Assembly (NCBI GenBank): GCA_963930775.1
Contig: OZ005693.1
Span: 2,604,001 to 2,668,000 of the forward strand
Length of the DNA stretch: 64,000 nucleotides
Reading direction: 5' to 3'
Origin: Cliona cf. orientalis
Taxonomy: Eukaryota; Porifera; Demospongiae; Clionaida; Clionaidae
Below are positions 50,601 to 64,000 of this stretch, in pieces (position 1 is the first letter of the stretch; each line of letters begins with the position of its first letter). Below the pieces are notes generated by a model, which worked only from the letters and a program-made list of their open reading frames with translations, made no database searches and was not told where the DNA came from. The position numbers and the translations under genes are program-made.

Positions 50601-51949
50601 TTGCTCGTCCGTGGTTCAAACAATCACAGCCACAGCTCCAGCCACGCCTTGAGCCTTGGAGGGTCAAGGCTGCCCTCCGGAAGCTGGTGACCAGGAAGGA
50701 TGATCTCCCGGCTTGTCTCATCTTCTATCCAGTCAACAGTCATCCACACTCCATTCAGGAGACGTGGTTCGCCGGTATACATGGTAGGTGAGGATTAATT
50801 TCATCTTTCCTTTCCAAAAAACCTTGAGCCTCACCTAATTTTTCAACATTCCTACACGTACAAGTACTTGCGCATTCATAGACATGTACATATGACGACC
50901 TTTGCCAAAAATCAGTAAGGTTTCGGTAATGGTCGTTAGAGTGGATATCGTTAGTTGGTAATGGTCATACCGTAATAATTGCACAGTCAGCTGCTATTTC
51001 ATTCCCTCTGACAGTACAGGTAGTGGTGGTATGACTGAATCATTCCTGGAAGTACTGGTGTCCTCTATTGAAAACTATAAAGTCCTCCTCCAGGAAAGCA
51101 AGTCTGTAAGTAGAACTGTGTGTGTGGGGGGGGGGGGGGGGGGGGGGGGGCTATCTTTTCCAGGCCCCCCTACCCTTCCCTAATGAAATGCCCCCTGTAA
51201 TGCTGTAGCCTTGGTTAATCTGTGCATGTTTGAAATTATAGGAGGCGTCACGGCTGAATAGAATGTTATTTAAGTACCAGGCTCCACCCACTGGCCCCTC
51301 CCACCAAGTCCCACAACAAGACTCGGAGTTCCTTTGGAACGTTCAGGTGCCTGTTCATCACTGCCCACCACAACTGGAAAAATGGGTACGTTGGATTCAT
51401 TCATGGAAGTACATATATTGATGTGATGTGAGAATGATGGGTATAATAATTACCGTAAATCGCAATTATTTTGCTGTTAAAATATTTTCGGACTGCCTGG
51501 CTTGTGCAAAAATTAAGCACACAAAAATACATGTGCAATAATATTAACGATATGCGGTGTAGGGCGAAAATTACTTAACATGGAAAATTATCGCGTATAG
51601 TTAATCGAATGCCTTGTGACCAGAACCAACACTGCATGCGGGAAATTTTATTCCACTAAATATTTCTAATGATGCAAGAGTAGCTGGGTTGGGTGAAAGT
51701 TTTGTCTAGCAAAAAGTTTCAGAAATATTGAGAAATGGTCACTAAAGTGGTGATTCATTGATATTCCTTTTTTCACAGTCTCTGTTTCGTATCATCAAGC
51801 CCCAGAAGGTGATGTTCCTGGCCGTGGATGGAGTCGCCCCCAGGGCTAAGATGAACCAGCAGAGAGGTCATAGGTTCAGGTCAGCCAGGGAGGCACAGGA
51901 TCTAGTCAGGAAGGCATTGCTTGTGAGTGAAAAAAAAATTACTGGTTGA
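47646..51949 (+). CDS. FAF1-like UAS protein, copy 2, running into foreign exons
   Basis: Exons 47646-48129, 48649-48712, 49266-49353, 49566-49627, 50245-50337, 50515-50783 and 51020-51105 encode the same acidic N-terminus and UAS domain as copy 1, with an intact first ATG, a basic KKLKMN motif and phase-perfect joins (382 codons). The seventh exon needs the second of two tandem acceptors (CAG-TACAG). Relative to copy 1, nine coding bases are missing before its donor. Two phase-0 exons of 48 codons each can follow: 51242-51385 (unrecognised; EASRLNRMLFKYQ... CPPQLEKW) and 51779-51922 (XRN1-like). Reading through the last donor gives a stop at 51949. The UAS part is secure; the fused 3' end is a model only. 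Confidence 0.65.
48767..48991. mobile_element. 205-bp insertion with 10-bp target-site duplication
   Basis: Copies 1 and 3 lack this segment at the matching intron position. It is bounded by TAGCATTGCC at 48767-48776 and 48982-48991. It contains two GGCAGGAAAG-GTGTA blocks. The class is unknown. Confidence 0.7.
51779..51922 (+). other. Isolated XRN1-like exon
   Basis: 48 codons reading FRIIKPQKVMFLAVDG, then APRAKMNQQRGHRFRS and an acidic/basic helix. This is the signature of the N-terminal nuclease region of 5'-3' exoribonuclease XRN1. The surrounding 2 kb holds no other XRN1 exon that I can recognise. It is flanked by a good acceptor (TTTTTTCACAG) and donor (GTGAGTG), so it could be spliced. 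Confidence 0.8.
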
Positions 51950-52949
51950 ACTACATAGAGCCTATGGTGACCATTACTGCATGGACAAAAATTTATTTCA
52001 CTAAATGTTCAACAATGCAAAGGTAGCTGGCCCAGGGCGAAATTTTTGTCCAATGGAATTTAGGCTGCACAGTATATCCATACATCATAACATGTATGTT
52101 GTTAACCCTCGGCGCATGCGCGAGGGTTACGGTAGTCGTTCTGTCTGTCTGTCTGTGTGTCTGTCTGTCTGTTACCGAGCTAGCTGCTGCATACCTTGTT
52201 TATACGTTGAAAGTCGGGTGCTATTAGGCTTTCTGTGCTGCTCTCCACGTATGTATTGTGTGGATTTCGTTGAAAACGCTTTGTTCAAAAGTTCTGGCGA
52301 GATTTGCTGATCACCTCTGCCTTCTTCGCTTCTTGATGAACTCTCGATGGACAAAAGACACAGCGATGGCTTCTTTTCGAGTAGACTAGCATGTAGAACT
52401 AACGATAGTTCTTATAACTCGACTGACTTATCATTGGGCACAGTAGACTATCACCAAAGCTTCCATGCTTCTTAGTTCACAAACTGCTGATCAGGCACGT
52501 GTGCGTGCACGGTCATATCATGCATGCTACGTAGGGATTAATTAATGCAAAATCATCATTTGCTGGAAGACAAACTCCAGTACTATAGGTAGTGCTTCCC
52601 CTCCCTAGTATTTCAAAGATTATTCATAGTACCAAATATGAATACCATATAGCGGGAAAATTTGGCGAGCATTAAATTTAGCGAATTTTTAATTTGACGA
52701 TCTGAATTCTTAGCGCCATAGGCACGCATGCAATAATCCATATTGGCGAGTTTTTTTTATTTTTTTATTTGGCAATCTTTACCAAATTCGCCAAATCACC
52801 AAATTAAAAACCTCGCGAAAGTTTCCCGCTATACGGTATATAGGCTATAGGCATGCTCCCCATCGATATTCTCAAAATACAATGTATATCTGTCTAGAGT
52901 TTGTGTATCACCCACTCCTTTGATGTTTCACTTTTTTTCACTCCCTCAG
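51950..52949. repeat. Repeat-filled spacer
   Basis: Contains a TTAACCCTCGGCGCATGCG/CGCGAGGGTTA palindrome near 52,100, a (TCTG)n tract (52,140-52,172) and a MITE. It probably separates two unrelated genes. No coding exon was recognised. Confidence 0.6.
52644..52837. mobile_element. MITE, ACCATATAGCGGGAAA ends
   Basis: About 194 bp with inverted ends (ACCATATAGCGGGAAA / TTTCCCGCTATACGGT), a diverged member of the family at 45818-45917. Confidence 0.75.
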
Positions 52950-56016
<3,067 letters not shown>

Positions 56017-56525
56017 CAAAGCGACGACATTGAAAGAAGGAGGCAATGAGTAGTTATTAATTTTTGTATGTAGTGCTGGACACTGGATAAATTAATGTGT
56101 ATTGTCAAATTAGGTTCTGTGAGCTTCATTTATTAAATTTCCTGTGATTGTGTCATAATATTTCGAGGCACATAATATTTGTTCAGAGGCAAAATTAATT
56201 TGGAAATACAAGTTTGTCCACGTGTACATGCATAGTTTATGTAATAGTTATAGTCAGCTTGTACGTTAGCATGTAAAAATTAAAATTACACAGCAACACT
56301 GCATAACCATGCTACATGTATTCTTGATCTCTTTGCCATTACTTAGCTATATAATCCAGGGATATGTGTGCAAAGACAAAATTATACAAAATTATACAAC
56401 TTGATTTACATGCATGATTTTGTGACTACCGGTACCATGACGTGAATGTTGAGGTAATAGGAAAAGGAGAAGCACTAGTAAGTGCTGAAAGTGTTCCTCC
56501 TGTGTTCGGATTGTACCGTCTGTAT
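56017..56525. other. Spacer between converging genes
   Basis: Contains the presumed 3' UTRs of the ACK-like gene (plus) and the NLR-like gene (minus). ATTAAA near 56,131 could be a plus-strand polyadenylation signal. Nothing else was seen. Confidence 0.5.
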
Positions 56526-59500
56526 TCAATTTGGTGGTGCTGTAACAGGAGAATATTGCTCTGGCTGTGAGGTAAAATGAATGGTATGGGGTAAAACAGG
56601 TGGCGTTGTGAATCTTTGGGGGAAATTCGTGCCAGTATGTAAATGAGGATGACAATGTGGTGTTGTTAACCGATGATAATTAGAAGATGAATTGACATGA
56701 TGTTGTGGAATAAAACCATGATTTTGTTGTTGGTATGGCATTGGGTATCGTTGATTTGGCATTCTAGTTGGAGGTATCAGTCCCATTGGTGGCAATTTAA
56801 AAGTGCTTGTTGACCCTAGTCTATGAGGCACATGGGTATGTGTATTCTTCCAGTCCTGATGCTGACAATCATTTTGCCTTTGTGGTAGAATCTGATAATT
56901 TCTACTGAATAGAGGATATGTCTCACCAGCTGAAGAGCCAATCAAGAAACTATGCTGTAATTGTGGGTATACATTAGTTGCATATTTTGGACTAGAATAA
57001 TATGATGGTGGACATGAAGAAGAATAGGTTGGCAAATGACTATGGGAGAAAGCAGCCCCCATCAGTTGTCGTGGATTAAATTGAGCCAGTTGCACTTCAA
57101 CTGGTATAGTTTGACCTTTACTGGAGTTTCCTAGTTTTTGTTGTTTCCTTGGAGGGACCTGAAAGGAGTCCAAATCATCACTTAAGCATGGGGGTTCAGA
57201 ATCCCTAGTTTTACAGTGAGTCTGAGATACAACAGAAAATATTTCAGATACTGCAGCTGTCTGGTTTAGAGCATCTCTAATTTCATGATGTTTAATCAAT
57301 TCAAGCTTAGATGTATGCTTATTTCTCTGAAAAACTATCTTGTTAATAGTTAGCTCTTCAAGTGTAGAATTTTGATCAAGCCCTGACTGAATTGTGTCAA
57401 TACAGTTCATTAATTCACTGTCATAAAATGGTAATGATAAGCTGATTTTTTTCAATGAATCAGATACAGGTACATCCCCAGACAAAAAAGTAGATATTAA
57501 CTCACAAAATTCATGAATTCGTTTTATTTCACTGCAATAGGGAGTATTATTCCTAGAAATGGAAAGTACCTCTAACTTTAGATTGGATTTCCACTTTATA
57601 AGTAGTTTGAAAAGATACTCAAAATTTTCAATGGTGAGTGTTTCTAATGCAACATCACGTATTGGAGAGGTAGAATGTGCTATACCTTCAATCAATATAT
57701 CATAAAAGTTTGTAGTCACAGTGGGCTTGTTCCGACCCAAAATTTCCATATAGATGGATTTAATGACACTTGTCTTCAACAAAACATTCTTAAAGTTATT
57801 TTTAATAGTTGGAAAAGTGGTACGAGCAACGGATAGATCTACAAGCCCTATCTTTAGTTTAATATTACTAAACTGTGGGATTTCATTCAATAAAGTTATA
57901 GTTCCTTCATGAAAATGACTTACAGTATGACGACGAACTACTATGGTAACCTGCTCAATAGTTGTATGGCATGGTTCTAGGCCATTAAATCCTTTGTGAA
58001 ATAGTTGCACATCATCTAAATTTAATAACAAACTCTTCCATTGACAGTTGCTATGTGTAATAAAGTGAGCTATCATCAAACACTCAAATCTTGAATACTC
58101 CATCTGTTCAGCTCTATGGTGTTTATATATCTGTCGTTTGCTTGAAGTTTCTGGTCCATAAGTCCATGTTCTGGTTTTGGTACTAACAAAATCTAATTGC
58201 TTGTTTGAAATACAGGTATTTGCAACATAATTGTAAAGTGAATGTTTTATACTTTGTGATTCATAAAGCAGATGGCAAATGTGCACATGATTATCATATT
58301 CCCACAGATCATTGTTGAATATGGACTCAACATCAAAAATATTTAACTTTGTTATTCCAGCAAAAAACCATAAAACCATATAAAATCGTTCATTCCTCAC
58401 ATTTTTTCTTATAAATTCTAGTTTCTCACTATCAGATAGATTCACTGCAGCCCAAAATGCACATAAATATTCTTGAATTGTAAGATGGAGAAAACTGTAT
58501 GTGTCATGAGGTCCCCTGCAGCTATAACTCTTTGCTGAAGTCATCAAATCAAGCAGTGGAAGATCTGTACCAGAGAAGCCCTGAGAGCTGACAAATGCTA
58601 GTTCTAAGTCCCATTGTTCAAATACCAGTTTGTCCTCAGTAAGTCCGTCATAAGCAACTCTTGAAAGCACACCGAAGTGGTTTTTGATAGGGCTAGGTAA
58701 CCTATGTATGTCATGAAATGTCTTTGTAACGCTATTTCGGGTAGCATATCGTCTCAGACCATGGAGTATAAATAATTCATAAAGCTCAGTTAAAGTATCA
58801 GGAAGTCTATAATCCTCCATTTTGTATACATATAAGACTATAGAGCAGTTCAGTGGAATCTGGCAGATAGATGCAATATCAAGACGGTCTTTCAGCTCGG
58901 TACATAATTCTTCAGCTTTTGTCTTATCATTTATCCTTTTCTTAATACATTTTTCAATTTGCTCATCAGTAAACCCAAGAACTTCTATGTGTCTGTTGAC
59001 TGACTCTAGTTCTTGTACTGGTCTAGAAGCATATGGGCGTGATGTAACCACAACTGCACACTCACTTAAAACCTTCCCCTTGATAATGTCTAAAAACAGT
59101 GACTGCTCTTGCCTTTGAGTTAAACTAAGCTCATCAAATCCATCAAATATTATCAATACTCCCTTTCCACTTATCCCTTTAATGAAAGTTATGGTGGCGT
59201 TCTGTACCATTTGATCATCATGGTAGAAGAAATCATCAATTACTTGTGCCTTGGATATTGTCCTCTCACGTAAGTGAAGCAAAAGAACAAGCCAATATTC
59301 TTGCAATAATTCACCATTTGCCCAATTTTGACTCACTTTCCTACTAAGGGTAGTTTTACCAACCCCAGGAGCCCCATCAATTAACATTTTAAGGGTGACT
59401 TCATAGCCACCATTACAGAAGATAGGCTCAAATATTTCTTCTAGTCTAATTTCAGTTTTATGTTCTAAGATTTTGTCATATTTTCCACGCACATAATCCT

Positions 59501-60543
59501 TTTGCAATTCTACTACTGTACGATGCTTAAAATCGCCTGTATCTCGCCCTTGCTTTATTAAAGCCAATCTGATGAACTGACCACCCAGAGTAGGTGGCCA
59601 ATCTGATTCTGGGAGCACTGGTTGTAGAACATACCTCTTCTTTACGTCACGGCAATACTTTCGGACATAGTCTGGTAGATCAGAGTCAGTCAAGTGGTGA
59701 ACATGATCAATATCCAAACAAGGCTCCAGTGAAAGACCTACATGAAAGTATTAGCACAATAAGATACTATACACAGCATCATATTAAATGCAGTGGCTAG
59801 AGAGCTGGCATGCCACGAATGGCCAAAGACAGGGGTTGGTAGGGTTTAAGTTAAGCAATAGTTGTACCCTGAGTGTGGTATAATGGAATTCTGAGGGTGA
59901 AGCCCAAGGAAGTTTGTACTAGCTGCTATTCCTTTGACGTATGGCTTCATCATAGTACAAGGCTAGTTATATTTCTTACAGTTTGGTTTGGAGCGCCTTC
60001 TGCCCTCAGTCTTGTTCTCGAGATCACTATCATCAGGCTATTGCATTAATACGCATGCATGAATGGCCCCCATACATACATACATATGGACTGCCGGCTC
60101 TCCAAGGGTTATTTTTGAGTGTCAGTGCCAACTCTCTAGCGACTACTTAAAATAAATGGGCATACACATACCAAATTTCTGCTTTATATTTACTTCAATC
60201 CCATGCTCATCAACAGTATGGATAGCTTTAGCAAGTTTCTCTGGAGTGATATCTTGGTCATTCTTCAACCACCAGTCAAACATGTAACTAAGACAGTTCT
60301 TTGCCATATTTGGATCCCCACGATTATTAGTTTGAATAGTATCTAGTTCGTGACTGGGCACTCCTAGCTGAATTCCAATCTCTCTCCATTTGGGTGCTAT
60401 CTTAGCACATAATTCCATAAGAAGAGCGAGATCAACTATCAGAGAGATGAACAAAACTGGTAAAACATCACAATGAAACTAATAATTTGAAAAAAAAAAA
60501 ACTTACGTTTAGGCCGCTCGCTTTGGGACCTGGGATCATCCAT
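56526..60543 (-). CDS. NLR-like protein: Death-NACHT with a His/Pro/Tyr-rich tail
   Basis: Three exons (60543-60507, 60435-60172, 59737-56526) total 3,513 nt, 1,170 residues, all joins in phase. A short leader (MDDPRSQSERPK) precedes a Death-fold domain (LALLMELCAKIAPKWREIG... MFDWWLKNDQDI), residues about 13-95. NACHT follows: Walker A GAPGVGKTT (about 222), Walker B LIIFDGFDEL (about 295) and sensor-like VVTSRPYAS. The region after NACHT is long and helical with only faint leucine-rich character, and the last 200 residues are rich in Pro, His, Tyr, Gln and Asn. NLRs sense microbial or stress signals in the cytosol and oligomerise through NACHT; a Death effector suggests signalling to caspases or NF-kappaB (inference). 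Divergent to FAF1-like copy 3. Confidence 0.88.
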
Positions 60544-60777
60544 TTTTATGTGTACTTAGCTGACTCAGCAATGCTGCCAAGTGGGCAGGGCCGGTTCACA
60601 AGTGACGCAAGACCTTGCGTTGCGTTAATTCGCGAAACGCACAAATTTACTGCTAAAAAAGTAGGGGATTACACTTGTACACGTGTTGGGATTTCCCCTT
60701 GGTAATCACGGGTTTATGCCGATTCAGCACCAGAGTGATTCAGCACATCTCAGTTACTTGAGATCAGTCCTCCAAAC
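60544..60777. promoter_or_regulatory. Bidirectional promoter, copy 3, between NLR and FAF1-like gene
   Basis: Contains CACGTG at 60680-60685 and GGGATTTCCC at 60688-60697, with the same spacing and flanks (GATTACACTTGTA before, CCTTGGTA after) as upstream of copies 1 and 2. Only 234 bp separate the two start codons. Confidence 0.65.
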
Positions 60778-62556
60778 ATGGAGTCAGAAGAAACCTCTGA
60801 AAATTTCCCCGGTAAAAAATTGGAAAGAAACACGGTGGATGATGTAGACGATCATGCATTGGCTCCTGCTCTCGAAGGAGCTGCTGGACGACTAACGGAT
60901 CTCGATAATTCCGGTTTGGAGGGTGTTTCAGCGACGGAACACAATCTGGAAAGGAGTGAGAACTCAGTAGGAAACGGTGGTCTCCTCCCTGTGGACCATC
61001 ATTTCCCCCCGACCGGGGGAGTGGGCGAGGAGCTACTAGTAGATCTACCTGTACCTGTAAACGGTGCAGATGTGAGGAGTGGAGAGGCGGAGGGTGAGGG
61101 TGATTCTGACCTACAGCTGGAGGAGGGGGAAGCTGGTGATGGCGAATCTGACAACGATGATGATGATGATGAAGTGGAGTATGATGACGAGGATATGTTC
61201 TTTGACCAGCACTTTGACCCCGTCCCGCCGGAGCGGCTACACAGAAACGACTCCATGAAGGAGCCAATGGGTGAGTGGGGAGGAGCTGAGGAGAGGGGGG
61301 AACAAAATTAGAATTTTAGTAATAATAGCATGCACTCTGGATTGCGAAACATTTATGTATTTATTTGAATTTTTGGAGGTTTGCTAATCATTGCGATGGT
61401 ACAAAAATGAAAAGTGGAGAACTTTGCACTATATACTGTAACTGAATCATTGATTATCTGGGAGTTTTTATTGTGTTTGTATACGACTTTTTATAGTGCT
61501 AATCTTTATGCTTGAAGTTTTGCAAAAGCTACAGGAATCATACAGTAATATTATTGCACAATGCATATTATTGTTCTTGCTACTATCGTTCATGGGCCTA
61601 CTATAATTGTGGCTTACATGTGCAATAATTGACAATAAATCTCTCCCCTCCCCCTTCCCCCCACTTCACTACTACAGTTCCCTACGGAAGCAAAGATGCT
61701 GAACAGGCTCTCCAGCACTTTGTGCAGGTGTTTGAAGAGAGGTAGGTCAGTATGCAGTCTAGCATTGCCCTGGGCCTAGAGGGGGAATTCCCACCATTAA
61801 TAACTAAAGTCCTCTGCTTACAATAAATATTCAAACTTTAACTTGGGAAGATATTATAATTAATATAGGGTCCTGCCTTAGTTGCTGTAGGATTTACGAT
61901 TACATCATTGTGTATAGGCATAGTGCATTATCAGTGCTGTACTGACTACATTGTACTCTGATAGAATCTGATGCTTTTGTCCACGTTGGGCATTGGAAGA
62001 TTTATAACCACTGTCTGTGTGTGTATATTTTGTGTATGTGTATGTGTGTGTGTTTTAAGATACGGCAAAGAGCATCCTCATTTCTTTGTTGGGTCACTTG
62101 AGAATGCGATGAAAGAGGTTGTCAGTAACATCGAAGATCCAGACCAGGTCAGTATATACGGTTTTACTGCTCTCACCATCTGCTGATATATAGTAGCTGT
62201 TTCATTCAGTTGGGGAGGGGGGGGGAGGTTACTTTTGATAGTTGAGAGAGGTTCAAGGGTATAACAGACTACCCTTACACATATTGAGCTTGAGCATGCG
62301 CAGTAAATGGCAAATTCTAAAATTAGTGCAACTCTGTGAAGTATTCTTGACTGTAATTTTACTGCAGCTGAAGCCATTGCTCATGTTCATCCACAGTGAT
62401 CACAGCATCATGGCACATGTCTTTTGCAGGTAAGAGTTCCATGTACATGCAGATACATGTACATGTACAGATAGATGTAGACAAACTCCCAGATGTTGTG
62501 ATACTATTTCTTATTCACCCCAACTCATCCACCAACCCCCCCCCCCCCCCCCCCTT

Positions 62557-62596
<40 letters not shown>

Positions 62597-63994
62597 TCAC
62601 TCACTGTCCCATGCAGTGAAGTGCTTTGCAACCAGGCTATTATAGACTACCTGAATAGGAACTACATCACATGGCCGTGGGACATCACTCAACCAGAGAA
62701 CATGGAAACGTAAGTCGGCTAGTGTGTGTCATATACCATCATACCACGTTCCGGATTTCCCCCGACTCTACCGTACAACAATTGTAATCCTTCTCCCCTG
62801 AGAAGAATTCTATATTATTTCTGGTCATGTGACTTTCAACCAATCAGATGCATTGAAAAGTGTGCATTAAATTGTGTATTGTACACTTACATGTAAGTAA
62901 ATAGATATTACACAGTTTGAATGTAGCTAGCTTTGAAACAATAAGTCTAAATGAGTCAGAACAAGTCACCAAGCAAAAGCTTTTGAGTGTAGAAGCACGT
63001 GAACCAACAATCGTGTAAGTTAACGCATCAGCTTGGTTGAAAGTCACTTAAGATCACACTTACCTGGCATTACAGTGGAGTAATGCACTTGCCTTGGGCT
63101 AGTGCATTACACCACCTCAAACATTATTGCATCATCCTCGTGCATACAATAATAAAATCACTTAATGCCAGGTAAGTGTGTTCTAAATATTATTACTTAC
63201 CGTATAGCCGGAAATATTGGCGGGAATTAAAGTTGGCGGTTGAGCCCAAAATCGCTATTATAAGAATATTGGCGGATTTAAATTTGGCGGTTCGGTACGG
63301 GATCGCCATACGTATATATGCGAGCAGGAAAATTTGGCGGATTTTAATTTGGCGGTTGTAATATAGAACCGCCAAATTTAATTCCCCGCCAAATTTTCCG
63401 GCTATACGGTAATTTTTGTGACATTCTCAAGAGAGTGCCTATCGCGATATCGTACATGTAGTGTTGGTAGTTGCTTAGCAACCAAAGTTTTTATAGGCAA
63501 TTTGCCGGCTATGGGAAGGGGTTGGGTCATCATAAAGTAGGCCAATGATGAACAGAGATCAACTACCAACAAAATAGTTATCTACCAGTAATTGGGGTGC
63601 ATTCGACCATGCATCTTGGTCGAATGCACCCCAATTACTGGTAGATAACTATTATGTACATTTGTACACACATGTACTCTGCATGCATAATACCACCATG
63701 CGTGCAGGCTGTTGTCCATGGTGGAAGACTGCTTCTCTGAGGAGCCACCAGACGACGATGGACAAATTGGAAAGGAGGATAAATCATTTGAGGTTATTCG
63801 TCCATGGTTCAAACAACCACATGCACAATCACAGTTCCAGCCACGCCCTGAGGGCCCGAGGGGAGTGCACATGTCAGCCAAGGCCGTCCTCCGGCAGCTG
63901 GTGACTGGGAAGGATGATCTCCCTGCTTGTCTCATCTTCTATCCAATCAGCAATCAGCCGCACTCCATTCAGGGGACGTGGCTCGCTGGTAAAG
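60778..63994 (+). CDS. FAF1-like UAS protein, copy 3, partial at right edge
   Basis: Exons 60778-61270, 61678-61741, 62060-62147, 62368-62429, 62617-62709 and 63708-63994 join in phase, and the last donor is GGTGAGG at the edge. The N-terminus has the intact ATG, a KKLERN basic patch, an acidic stretch and the MFFDQHFDPVPPERL motif. The UAS domain matches copies 1 and 2. The sixth exon is longer than in copy 1 (287 against 224 nt), carrying an insert rich in Gln and Pro. One or two more exons are expected beyond the window. This copy shows no coding damage. The intron before the last exon holds several inverted-repeat elements. Confidence 0.8.
62829..63047. mobile_element. Inverted-repeat element, GTGACTTTCAACC ends
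   Basis: 219 bp with ends GTGACTTTCAACCAA and TTGGTTGAAAGTCAC. Non-coding; in the fifth intron of FAF1-like copy 3. Confidence 0.7.
63055..63180. mobile_element. Inverted-repeat element with 18-bp perfect ends
   Basis: 126 bp with ends CACACTTACCTGGCATTA and its exact reverse complement. It immediately follows the previous element. Confidence 0.75.
63199..63410. mobile_element. MITE, ACCGTATAGCCGG ends
   Basis: 212 bp; ends as in 45818-45917, with additional internal GGCGGTT repeats, so larger than the copy in FAF1-like copy 1. Confidence 0.8.
63573..63653. repeat. Perfect 37-bp inverted repeat with 7-nt loop
   Basis: Arms 63573-63609 and 63617-63653 are exact reverse complements (AATAGTTATCTACCAGTAAT at the outer side of the left arm), separated by TGCATCT. 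It lies just before the last visible exon of FAF1-like copy 3. The transcript would form a long perfect hairpin. Confidence 0.9.
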
Positions 63995-64000
63995 GTGAGG

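Noticed and set aside
51242..51385. Assignment of the unknown exon to FAF1 or XRN1
   Set aside because: Its sequence matches neither family by eye, so it is described but left unnamed.

Overview
This window is animal nuclear DNA, most likely from a sponge (inference; another early-branching animal cannot be excluded). The genes have short GT-AG introns, many under 150 bp. They include a tyrosine kinase catalytic domain, NACHT and Death domains, giant ankyrin/ROC-COR ORFs and FAF1-like UAS domains. They sit among Ty3-type, LINE-type and miniature inverted-repeat elements. Exon models below were built by hand from splice-site consensus and reading-frame closure; no transcripts or database searches were available.

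Region 1 (1-32068, mainly minus strand): a Ty3/gypsy-like gag-pol element runs off the left edge. Its presumed LTR truncates the first of three tandem ankyrin genes (gene 1, 5335-7173). Genes 2 (13081-19733) and 3 (22394-32068) are intact. They encode ankyrin repeats, a ROC-type GTPase, a COR-like region and a split C-terminal Death domain, which resembles DAPK1 without its kinase. Genes 2 and 3 plus about 2 kb of downstream DNA each are copies of one ancestral unit. Gene 3 is itself an in-frame head-to-tail fusion of two paralogues. Spacers carry TA-flanked MITEs, a LINE fragment with a target-site duplication, a 292-bp TIR element and a minisatellite.

Region 2 (35772-51949): a minus-strand gene of 11 exons (12 if an optional 87-nt intron is spliced) keeps one frame from an N-terminal TKL-type kinase through a PH domain and a long phosphosite-rich linker to a C-terminal tyrosine kinase. 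It is divergently paired, across about 180-350 bp, with a plus-strand FAF1-like UAS gene. The pair was duplicated in tandem. The second kinase is truncated, and the second FAF1-like gene runs into unrelated exons, one of them XRN1-like.

Region 3 (52950-64000): the C-terminal part of an ACK/TNK2-like protein (SH3 remnant, proline-rich region, UBA-like end) lies on plus and seems to lack its kinase. It converges on a minus-strand NLR-like gene (Death-NACHT, no clear LRRs, His/Pro/Tyr-rich tail). That NLR is divergent to a third FAF1-like copy, which is cut by the right edge.

The unifying theme is death-fold and innate-immune signalling. All three FAF1-like upstream regions keep an E-box (CACGTG) followed three bases later by a consensus kappaB site (GGGATTTCCC). 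The same promoter block therefore faces a kinase twice and an NLR once. Co-regulation is an inference.
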